DNA of 64,000 nucleotides, taken from the NCBI GenBank assembly GCA_002101905.1, contig LQPU01000026.1, forward strand, positions 23,757 through 87,756, written 5' to 3'. Every line of letters starts with the position of its first letter. Position 1 is the first letter of the stretch. Both the position numbers and the translations under genes were made by a program. Source of the DNA: Mycobacterium shimoidei. GTDB lineage: Bacteria > Actinomycetota > Actinomycetes > Mycobacteriales > Mycobacteriaceae. This document shows, piece by piece, positions 42,224 to 48,861 of the stretch. The notes beneath the pieces were generated by a model. It was not told the DNA's origin. It did no database searches and worked only from the letters and a program-made list of their open reading frames with translations.

Positions 42224-44070
42224 TGGTTCTCACTCTCGCTGATATCGACCAATGGCAGCCCAGCGCGATCCGCGAGGTTTCTGTCGCGTTAGCCAAACGT
42301 GGCGCCAGCGCCGATGAGGTTAAAGCCGGTCTGAGTAAGTTGCCCTTGATCGCAAGCTGGCAGGGAACCGCCGGGGATGCCGCGCGAGCATCACTGGACA
42401 AGCTGAGCAGCCACCTGGTCGCCCATGCCGATGAAATGCAGGCGGTTGCCGCGGCGACCAACAAGGCGGCCGACGAAATTGAAGCTGTCAAGGATGCCCT
42501 TAGCGCGATTGACCGTGACGCTAAAGCGTGGGGGTTCAACATCAACTCCGCCACGGGAGAAGTCACGCCCGCAGACAACAGCAAAATCGGGCAATCGGCT
42601 TATCAGCAACAACAAGACGAATTGCAAGCGCGGATTACCAAGCTGCTCGCCGAAGCCAACCAGGCCGACGCGGATCTCGCTCGCGCGATCACCTTGGGCA
42701 GCAAGGATGCGACCGGTCCAGCTGAGCACCGACCGGATGTGCGTGCAGCTCTGTCTGGACCGCTTCCTGACGACCCCAAGCAATTCCACGACCTGTGGGA
42801 CAAACTCAGCCCAGAAGAAAAGGAGTGGCTTTACCAGCAAGATCACAACATCGGCAACCGTCCGGGGATGCCGTGTGATCCGCCGGACCATTTGGGCTAC
42901 GACCACTACAACAAGCTCAACCTGAAAGATCAACTCACGCAGACTCAGGCGTTCGCTGCGCAAGCCGATGCGCTCCGCGCGCAGCACCCGGACTGGGCGC
43001 AGGGCAAGAACATTCCGCACCCCAACGAACCGGGCGCGATCTTCGACGATCGCCTGGCCTACGAGGCTTGGCAACGCCAGTACGACGCCGCCCTAAACGG
43101 GTCTAAGTATCTCCCCGACCTGCTGGCCGTCGACAAAGCCCTCCAGGCGAGCCCCGACCGCAAATTGATGCTGCTCGACACGCAAAGCGGTAAGCAAGTG
43201 CGCGCCGCCATTGCGGTTGGTAACCCTGACACCGCCACCCACGTGTCGGTTACGACTCCTGGCCTCAACACGACCGTGCATGGCGCCATCGAAAACATGG
43301 CATCGGAGGCAACCAACGTTAGGACCGAAGCCCTGCGACAGTTAAGTGTCACCCCTGGCCACGCGCATGACAGCGTGTCGGCGATCGCTTGGATTGGGTA
43401 TGACCCGCCGCAGATACCCGGCCTTGACGATCTTGGGAAGTCGCTCGCCGGTGGTTGGGGAGTCAGCCACGACGACATCGCCAAAGCCGGGGCCCACGAC
43501 CTGGCTCGTTTTTATGACGGGATACAAGCCGCACACCAGGGTGGCCCTGCCGATCTGACGGCGATCGGACACTCCTATGGCTCGCTGACCACAGGGCTGG
43601 CCTTGCAGGAACCCGGCGACCACGGGGTGTCACGGGCATTGTTCTACGGATCCCCTGGTATCGAAGCCAGCACACCTCAGCAGCTACATCTGCAGCCCGG
43701 CCAAGTGTTCACGATGGAAACCCCCGACGATCCGATCCAATGGACTTTCGACGGTCCACCCATCGCTCGCGCTACCGCGCCGCTCTTGCCCTCCCCCTTC
43801 AACATCATCGCCGAAAGCCTTTTGGGCGGTGCCGACGCATCCGGCGCAGGACACTTCGGACCCAACCCGGCCACCAACCCCAACTTCACCCACCTGGCCA
43901 CCGGCCCCGCGACGGTGCCTGATGGCCATGGAGGCACAATCAATCTCGAGGGCGCACATGGACATAGCGATTACCCCCGTTTCCCCGACAATGGGGGCAT
44001 CAGGACGACCAACTACAACATCGCCGCCGTCCTCGCAGGATTAGGCGATCAGGCGGTTCCACAAAAGTGA
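42223..44070 (+). CDS. Large DUF1023-type alpha/beta hydrolase with WXG-like N-terminus
   Basis: A 615-residue protein whose ATG overlaps the previous stop (TGATG). Residues about 1-110 are helical with a W-x-G turn (IASWQGTAGDAARASLDKL). A middle linker follows, and residues about 330-600 form a DUF1023 alpha/beta-hydrolase domain: nucleophile elbow IGHSYGSLTTG (Ser451), acid-type DDP near 502-504, and a C-terminal GHSDYP histidine (about 581). The base composition is distinctly lower in GC than the men genes (for example AACAGCAAAATCGGGCAATC), suggesting transfer. I infer a secreted effector or toxin acting on lipids or peptides, loaded by the upstream WXG protein. The substrate is unknown. 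Confidence 0.85.
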   Translation: MVLTLADIDQWQPSAIREVSVALAKRGASADEVKAGLSKLPLIASWQGTAGDAARASLDKLSSHLVAHADEMQAVAAATNKAADEIEAVKDALSAIDRDAKAWGFNINSATGEVTPADNSKIGQSAYQQQQDELQARITKLLAEANQADADLARAITLGSKDATGPAEHRPDVRAALSGPLPDDPKQFHDLWDKLSPEEKEWLYQQDHNIGNRPGMPCDPPDHLGYDHYNKLNLKDQLTQTQAFAAQADALRAQHPDWAQGKNIPHPNEPGAIFDDRLAYEAWQRQYDAALNGSKYLPDLLAVDKALQASPDRKLMLLDTQSGKQVRAAIAVGNPDTATHVSVTTPGLNTTVHGAIENMASEATNVRTEALRQLSVTPGHAHDSVSAIAWIGYDPPQIPGLDDLGKSLAGGWGVSHDDIAKAGAHDLARFYDGIQAAHQGGPADLTAIGHSYGSLTTGLALQEPGDHGVSRALFYGSPGIEASTPQQLHLQPGQVFTMETPDDPIQWTFDGPPIARATAPLLPSPFNIIAESLLGGADASGAGHFGPNPATNPNFTHLATGPATVPDGHGGTINLEGAHGHSDYPRFPDNGGIRTTNYNIAAVLAGLGDQAVPQK

Positions 44071-44639
44071 ATAACGACCGAAGGACACGCCCCCCAAGCG
44101 GACGCCATCACGGAATTTTCTTCACCGCCATCGTCGCCATCGCGCTCACCGCAACAGGATGCCACGTGAACCAGCCGTACGAACCCACCCCGCCGAATGA
44201 CGCCGCCAAGGCCCTTGAAGTGCTCAAATCCTTGCCATCATTTGAGGACACCAAGGCCCAAGTGGTCACTGCGATGAACGAAATCACCTCCGCTGCCAGC
44301 AAACTCATCCCTACGATCACATGGGAAACCCCCCATGAGGGTTCAGGCGATAACTGCCAGCGGCCCTACGAACAGACCGACGGAAGACGTTATTTTCTCC
44401 CCGACCAAGTTGCCGAGAATGTGCAGGTCTCCGAGGATCAGTGGGCGAAAATCCAAGAGGCTGCGAAAGATTCGGCTGCCAAACTCGAGGCCACCGAGAT
44501 CCAGGTGATGAAAAACCAGCCTGGAAACCATGACGTGGGTTTCTATGGGCCCACTGGAATATTCATCAAAGTCGCATACCGAGGCAACCTCGTCGTCTCG
44601 GGCTACACCGGCTGCCGCTTACCTCGCGACAAGAAGTAA
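44067..44639 (+). CDS. LppA-like lipoprotein, candidate immunity partner of the hydrolase
   Basis: A 190-residue lipoprotein starting at a GTG that overlaps the hydrolase stop (GTGA). The N-terminal signal ends in a lipobox (ALTATGC, Cys at about residue 32). The mature domain has GDNCQRPYEQTDGRRYF and YTGCRLPRDKK, two cysteines far apart. The sequence resembles the mycobacterial LppA-type family, whose members in H37Rv (Rv2543, Rv2544) follow Rv2542, another protein of the effector-like kind. Genetic coupling to the hydrolase suggests protection of the cell from it, inferred from position. Confidence 0.75.
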   Translation: MNNDRRTRPPSGRHHGIFFTAIVAIALTATGCHVNQPYEPTPPNDAAKALEVLKSLPSFEDTKAQVVTAMNEITSAASKLIPTITWETPHEGSGDNCQRPYEQTDGRRYFLPDQVAENVQVSEDQWAKIQEAAKDSAAKLEATEIQVMKNQPGNHDVGFYGPTGIFIKVAYRGNLVVSGYTGCRLPRDKK

Positions 44640-44659
44640 AGGCGGCGGCTGCCAAGCAC

Positions 44660-46123
44660 CTACCCGGCCAGGGCGGCGTTTTCCTCGGCCCGGCCGAACA
44701 CCATCGCTTCTTCGATGCGGTCGAATCGATAGTCGAGGGCGTCGACGAAGTAGTTCTGTCGCACATTCCACGGCCGCTTGGTGCCCGACTTCGGCAGTGC
44801 ATGCAATGACCGCAGCACGTAGCCGGCCCGAATGTCCCAGGAAGGCTTCTCAGGCATTGGTTCACCATCCCGGTGCGGATAGGCGTGCGTATAGCCGTGA
44901 GAACGCATGTGGGCCATCAGCTTTGCCGTGGCACGGGCGGTCATGTCGGCGCGCAACGTCCACGATGCGTTGGTGTAGCCCACGCACCAGAACAGGTTGG
45001 GCACATCCTCGAGCATGTGGGCTTTGTAGACGAAGCGGTCCTGCGGTTTGATCTCGGTGCCGTCCAGGGAGATGGTGGCTCCGCCGAGCGCCTGCAGTTG
45101 TAGACCCGTGGCGGTGACGATTATGTCGGCGTCCAGGTGCGCCCCGGATTTCAGCACGATGCCGGTCTCGTCGAAGTGGTCGATGTGATCGGTGACGACG
45201 TCCGCGCGGCCTTCGCTGATCGCGACGTACAGGTCGGCGTCGGGAATCAAGCACAGCCGCTGGTCCCATGGGTTGTAGCGCGGTTTGAAATGGATGTCGA
45301 CGTCGTAGCCCTCGGGCAGGTTACTGATCGCGATCCGACGGATCAACCACTTCATGAAATTCGGGAACTTGCGCGACAGGAACCAGACCACCCCTTCGAG
45401 CAGCGCATTGCGCATCCGGATGATTTGATGTGAAACCTTGCCCGGCAGCACTTTCCGCAGCACATCGGCAAACCAGCTGTACCTCGACGCGGAGAACATG
45501 TACGTCGGTGAACGCTGCAGCATGGTCACTTTCGAGGCCTTTTCGGCCAGCGACGGGATCAACGAGACCGCGGTTGCGCCGCTGCCGATCACCACGATCT
45601 TCTTGTCGGCGTAGTCGAGGTCCTCCGGCCAGTGCTGCGGGTGCACGACGGTGCCGGCGAACTCCTCGATGCCGGGGAATTCCGGCGTGTAGCCCTCGTC
45701 GTAGTTGTAGTAACCGGAGCCGAAGAACACGAATCGGCTGCGGTAGGTCTTGGTTTCGCCGTTTTGCTCGGCGGTGACGGTCCAGGTGTCGGTCGACGAA
45801 TCCCAATCCGCCGAGCGGACATAGCTGTTGAACCGGATGTGCTTGTCGATGCCGTACTTGTGCGCGGTGTTGACCAGGTATTCGCGGATGTGCACACCGT
45901 CGGCCACGCCCTCTCTGCGGGTCCACGGCTCGTACGGGAAGCTCAGCGTGAAAATGCTGCTGTCCGAGCGGACGCCGGGGTAGCGGAACAGGTCCCAGGT
46001 GCCGCCGATTTGCTCGCGTCGTTCCAGGATGACGTAGTTGACCCCTGGGTTGGTCTCGGTAATGCGGTACGCCGCGCCGATTCCAGAGATACCGGCGCCG
46101 ACGATGACGACATCGAAATCCAT
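44660..46123 (-). CDS. FAD-containing (Baeyer-Villiger-type) monooxygenase
   Basis: A 487-residue flavoprotein monooxygenase, near the 486 of Rv0565c. The first Rossmann motif VIVGAGISGIGAAYRI is at the N-terminus, the second (NADPH) VIGSGATAVSLIPSLAEKAS near residue 185. The Baeyer-Villiger fingerprint FAGTVVHPQHWPED (FxGxxxHxxxWP) lies between them. It should oxygenate a ketone or heteroatom; H37Rv relatives (EthA, MymA) activate thioamide prodrugs. It converges on the LppA-like gene with a 20-base gap. Confidence 0.92.
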   Translation of the reverse strand: MDFDVVIVGAGISGIGAAYRITETNPGVNYVILERREQIGGTWDLFRYPGVRSDSSIFTLSFPYEPWTRREGVADGVHIREYLVNTAHKYGIDKHIRFNSYVRSADWDSSTDTWTVTAEQNGETKTYRSRFVFFGSGYYNYDEGYTPEFPGIEEFAGTVVHPQHWPEDLDYADKKIVVIGSGATAVSLIPSLAEKASKVTMLQRSPTYMFSASRYSWFADVLRKVLPGKVSHQIIRMRNALLEGVVWFLSRKFPNFMKWLIRRIAISNLPEGYDVDIHFKPRYNPWDQRLCLIPDADLYVAISEGRADVVTDHIDHFDETGIVLKSGAHLDADIIVTATGLQLQALGGATISLDGTEIKPQDRFVYKAHMLEDVPNLFWCVGYTNASWTLRADMTARATAKLMAHMRSHGYTHAYPHRDGEPMPEKPSWDIRAGYVLRSLHALPKSGTKRPWNVRQNYFVDALDYRFDRIEEAMVFGRAEENAALAG

Positions 46124-46164
46124 GCCACCAGATTAGGCACCGACCGGTTGATTGGGCCAGACCG

Positions 46165-46782
46165 TCAGGACGGCTGTAGCAGCACGTCGATGTGCAGCGG
46201 CGCGCACAGGTCGACCAGCCACATCTGGTCTGCGGGGCTGGCGAAGATGCGCGCATGGGAGTGGTCCTGGGCGAACGCGTCCGCGCACTTGTCGCCGAAG
46301 AACACGTAGGCCTTGGCGTCGTTGCACAGCCGCGACATCCACACCATGCCGTCCACACCGATCGCGTGGGCGGCCTCGGCCCAGCGCACCGTGTCCGGGT
46401 ATGTGGAGGCGGGGCTCGACGTCACCTCATCGGCGGTCACCTTCAGGCGTCGCAATCCCATGCCGTGCAGGGCGGCCAGACGCAGCTCGCGGGTCACTTT
46501 GAGCAGGGCAAGCGCTTTGGGGGAGTACTTGTCATAGGGCAGCACCCCGCCCTCGGGCGGGATGTCATGCAGCAGCGTCTCGGCGATCGCCGCCTCTTCG
46601 GTGTCGGCCGTGTACATGATGGGCACCACGGGTTTGCCGAAGAAACCAAACCGGGTGGGCGCGCCGACGCCGGGGTTGAACTCGGCGGGCGTGCGGGCCG
46701 CAGTGAAGACGCGGTACAGCAGGTGACCTGCGGGCAGCTTCTCGATGGCCGGCTTGAACGGAGTGGGCGGCGCCTTTACCAC
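46165..46782 (-). CDS. RES-domain toxin (MbcT-like)
   Basis: A 205-residue RES-family protein. A start at GTG 46782 overlaps the antitoxin stop by seven bases; the upstream extension of the frame is a shadow. The RES landmarks are LLYRVFTAARTPAEFNPG (Arg24), YTADTEEAAIAETL (Tyr57, Glu68) and a long helical C-terminal part. In M. tuberculosis MbcT (Rv1989c) is an NAD+ phosphorylase or glycohydrolase held inactive by MbcA. This operon is a chromosomal, complete pair at a site where H37Rv has none; H37Rv has MbcTA (Rv1989c-1990c) and the Rv3188-Rv3189 pair elsewhere. Confidence 0.88.
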   Translation of the reverse strand: MVKAPPTPFKPAIEKLPAGHLLYRVFTAARTPAEFNPGVGAPTRFGFFGKPVVPIMYTADTEEAAIAETLLHDIPPEGGVLPYDKYSPKALALLKVTRELRLAALHGMGLRRLKVTADEVTSSPASTYPDTVRWAEAAHAIGVDGMVWMSRLCNDAKAYVFFGDKCADAFAQDHSHARIFASPADQMWLVDLCAPLHIDVLLQPS

Positions 46783-47282
46783 TCGACCGCCAGGGCGTCC
46801 GCTGCCACGGCGGCCACGCGGTCCGGATCGTCGATGAGATGGTCGACGGGCCGGTCCCCGTCGAAGTAGGTCGTCGGTGAGCACAGCCACTGCACCAGGC
46901 CCGCCTCCGACCAGCCGTTGGCTTCCGCGATCTCGCGCAACCGAGCGATCACGGCCAGCGGCTGCCCGTCCGATCCGAACTGGAATCCCGGGTAAGCGAG
47001 GTAGTTGCCCTGTCGGATGGCGACCAGCTGTTTGTTGCGATGGGCGCTGGCGGCCAGGTTACGCGGGGCGCGCGACCGCGAGCCCATCTTCTTGCCGGCC
47101 TCGGTGCTGGTCAGCAAGCCGAACTCGGCTTCGATGCGCGCGTAGAGGTTCTGCTCGGCTTGCACGGCCCGCGCGATCGCGGGCTCGGTGTACACCGCCA
47201 CCGAGGACAGGGCTGCGCCCACGGCCTGCGCGCTCTCCCGAACGCGCTGGGTGGCGACGGTCAGCTCCTCGACGGTGGTCAT
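46776..47282 (-). CDS. Xre/MbcA/ParS-type antitoxin (MbcA-like)
   Basis: A 168-residue protein, longer than MbcA (113 residues). Residues about 1-70 form a helical DNA-binding region and residues about 95-168 the ParS/MbcA-type toxin-binding domain (NLAASAHRNKQLVAIRQGNYLAYPGFQF read in two parts, and LIDDPDRVAAVAADALAVEW). I chose the ATG at 47282 because TACAAT sits exactly seven bases before it, fitting a leaderless transcript. The gene order antitoxin then toxin with a 7-base overlap is the standard for these pairs. It should neutralise the toxin and repress the operon. Confidence 0.82.
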   Translation of the reverse strand: MTTVEELTVATQRVRESAQAVGAALSSVAVYTEPAIARAVQAEQNLYARIEAEFGLLTSTEAGKKMGSRSRAPRNLAASAHRNKQLVAIRQGNYLAYPGFQFGSDGQPLAVIARLREIAEANGWSEAGLVQWLCSPTTYFDGDRPVDHLIDDPDRVAAVAADALAVEW

Positions 47283-47289
47283 AGCTGCC

Positions 47290-47327
47290 ATTGTACATGC
47301 GATTCGTGCAGCTGTATCGGCTGCACG
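47290..47327 (-). promoter_or_regulatory. Leaderless promoter and inverted-repeat operator of the RES toxin-antitoxin operon
   Basis: On the minus strand TACAAT (47290-47295) is a mycobacterial -10 with a seven-base gap to the ATG at 47282. A perfect inverted repeat with 8-bp arms (CGTGCAGC at 47305-47312, GCTGCACG at 47320-47327) flanks the place of the -35, where only a weak GATACA is found. Binding of the antitoxin complex there would block the promoter. The arms and spacing were read directly; the regulatory role is inferred. Confidence 0.65.
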
Positions 47328-47339
47328 CACCGCACGATA

Positions 47340-47831
47340 CTAACGGTAGTTGACGAACTGCAGCGCGACGTCGAGGTCGGCGTTCTTCAACATCGCGATG
47401 ACGGCCTGCAAGTCGTCGCGCTTTTTGCCGGAGACGCGGATTTCGTCGCCCTGGATCTGGGTCTTGACGTTCTTGGGACCCTCGTCGCGGATGAGCTTGG
47501 TGATCTTCTTGGCGTTCTCGCTGGAGATGCCCTGCTTGAGGGTGCCGGTCACCTTGTAGGTCTTGCCCGACGCCTGCGGTTCGCCGGCGTCGAAGGCCTT
47601 CAACGAGATGTCGCGACGGATCAGCTTCTCCTTGAAGACGTCGACGGCGGCCTTGACCCGCTCCTCGGTCGAGCTGGTCAGTTCGATGGTCGCCTCACCC
47701 TTCCACGCGATCTTGGTGTCGGTGCCGCGGAAGTCGAACCGGGTGGCCAGCTCTTTGGCAGCCTGGTTGAGCGCGTTGTCGACTTCCTGGCGGTCAACCT
47801 TGCTCACGACGTCGAACGATGAATCCGCCAT
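47340..47831 (-). CDS. yajQ: YajQ-family nucleotide-binding protein
   Basis: A 163-residue protein of the UPF0234/YajQ family, whose members bind cyclic-di-GMP or nucleotides in some bacteria. The start [35 protein letters not shown], and the C-terminal [16 protein letters not shown] are nearly invariant. H37Rv Rv0566c is 163 residues. The ATG at 47831 is close to the divergent tRNA-Tyr gene (75 bases). Confidence 0.95.
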   Translation of the reverse strand: MADSSFDVVSKVDRQEVDNALNQAAKELATRFDFRGTDTKIAWKGEATIELTSSTEERVKAAVDVFKEKLIRRDISLKAFDAGEPQASGKTYKVTGTLKQGISSENAKKITKLIRDEGPKNVKTQIQGDEIRVSGKKRDDLQAVIAMLKNADLDVALQFVNYR

Positions 47832-47905
47832 TGGATCCCCTCTCGATGGTTCTAGGTCGTTTGTATCCTGAATACATCCTCGTTGTAGTCTGCAAGACGC
47901 GACAC

Positions 47906-47991
47906 GGCAGGTTGCCCGAGCGGCCAATGGGAGCGGACTGTAAATCCGTCGGCGTATGCCTACCCAGGTTCGAATCCTGGACCTGCCACCA
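47906..47991 (+). tRNA. tRNA-Tyr (anticodon GTA)
   Basis: An acceptor stem GGCAGGT (47906-47912) pairs with ACCTGCC (47981-47987). The D-arm region, the anticodon loop CTGTAAA (anticodon GTA at 47940-47942), a long class II variable arm and the T-arm GGTTCGAATCC are visible. A discriminator A and an encoded CCA follow (47988-47991). Tyr(GTA) with a long variable arm is the bacterial type. tRNA genes are common integration sites, and synteny with H37Rv ends just after it. Confidence 0.95.
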
Positions 47992-48157
47992 AGACCAACT
48001 TCGGCGAAACTCTGCGCCAGGTCGGCCGAAGCGCCCCCTTTTGGGCTCATAGGTCTGAAGAGTGAACGCTCTGCCCGGCGTGGGGGGCGGGAAGCCCGCC
48101 ATCGAGGCCTAGGCGCGTCCCCTCCACGGCCAGCTGGGACGGCTCGAACGAGTGGTG

Positions 48158-48250
48158 CTAGGTCCAGCCGCGCGCGTCGAATCCGTTGAAGGTGGTGTCT
48201 TGGGGACCGGTGAAGTCCGCCGCGTAGTGGCGGTGCACGCCAAAAGGCGG
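48158..48250 (-). pseudogene. Possible C-terminal gene remnant
   Basis: A minus-strand frame ends at a TAG at 48158-48160 with a protein-like run ([20 protein letters not shown], then [11 protein letters not shown]). The run resembles a protein C-terminus, and upstream the frame continues only through short uninformative sequence. I cannot name a family. It may be a relic of the gene that once lay next to tRNA-Tyr, or chance. Confidence 0.3.
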
Positions 48251-48299
48251 CCATTTAGACCTGCTCGCGATGTGTCGGAATGCGCGGTGCCACAACCAA

Positions 48300-48326
48300 C
48301 CTCTCTCACCTATTAGGTGAGAGAGG
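48300..48326. repeat. 27-base near-perfect palindrome
   Basis: CCTCTCTCACCTA (48300-48312), one central T, and its exact inverse TAGGTGAGAGAGG (48314-48326). As RNA it folds into an 11-bp stem with a TATTA loop. No gene is close enough to name a transcript it would end. It could be a terminator, a protein-binding site, or a recombination/insertion relic. Confidence 0.6.
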
Positions 48327-48335
48327 GGCGCGGTC

Positions 48336-48542
48336 CTAGCGTGCGAACTTGCGCTTTATGCCGGCCGCATACCGGGTTACAACAAGCAACGGTGGAATCG
48401 CACCGGTACGGCGCGGAATCGGAGGGGTTTGCACCGGTGGCGGACTCGGCTGCAGCAGCGGCCTGGACCTCCGTCCCCTCAGCTTCAGGTGCTGCCACCG
48501 CGCGACATAGCGACGGTACTCGACCGAGTCCTCGTCATACAC
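48336..48542 (-). CDS. Possible small hypothetical protein
   Basis: A 68-residue frame from a GTG at 48542. The first half (DEDSVEYRRYVARWQHLKLR) looks like a charged helix; the second half is proline- and arginine-rich and less convincing. There is no clear ribosome site and no recognisable family. It lies in the gene-poor region after the tRNA, so it may be a relic. Confidence 0.3.
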   Translation of the reverse strand: MYDEDSVEYRRYVARWQHLKLRGRRSRPLLQPSPPPVQTPPIPRRTGAIPPLLVVTRYAAGIKRKFAR

Positions 48543-48761
48543 GGCAATTCACCTCCATCTGCTGACAGACTGCCTCCAGCCGAACAGCCAGGTCGGTGCA
48601 ATTCCGGGCGAAGTTACGCGGTCAACCAGGTCTGGTGTTTGCATCTCGCCCTTACCGATCTCGAAGGCGGCTATTTGATCACCCGTCAAGCTGCTTCGGC
48701 TGCATCTCGTGGCTCATCGTAGTGCCGGAGAGTGCAAGGTGCGAATTAGAACGACGCGAAG

Positions 48762-48860
48762 ATGGCTTTGATCCAGGACACCGTGGGAGCTTTGCCGTAT
48801 AAGCTGCTCGACTTCGATCAGCATTCTTATGGAGGACTAGCCGGACGCTTTGGTGGCTAG
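48762..48860 (+). pseudogene. Amidohydrolase N-terminal fragment
   Basis: A 32-residue frame (MALIQDTVGALPYKLLDFDQ, then HSYGGLAGRFGG) ends at a TAG two bases before the cyclase stop codon. The LPYKLLDFDQHSY stretch resembles the N-termini of mycobacterial amidohydrolase-family (PF04909) proteins, with the DxH metal-binding pair. The rest of such a gene (about 350 residues) is missing, so this is most likely a truncated relic. The family assignment is from memory of N-terminal sequence only. Confidence 0.5.
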
Positions 48861-48861
48861 A

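Larger units (their letters stand above)
47992..48861. other. Gene-poor region between tRNA-Tyr and the cyclase gene, with gene fragments
   Basis: No complete gene is supported in this 870-base stretch. It holds a GGCGGG-AAG-CCCGCC hairpin (48086-48100), the 27-base palindrome at 48300, fragments at 48158 and 48762, and a possible short minus-strand frame at 48336-48542. It marks the point where gene order stops matching H37Rv. Confidence 0.6.

Noticed and set aside
47906..47991. Attachment site duplicated from tRNA-Tyr
   Set aside because: The tRNA 3' end is not repeated elsewhere in the window and no integrase is present, so integration is only a hypothesis.
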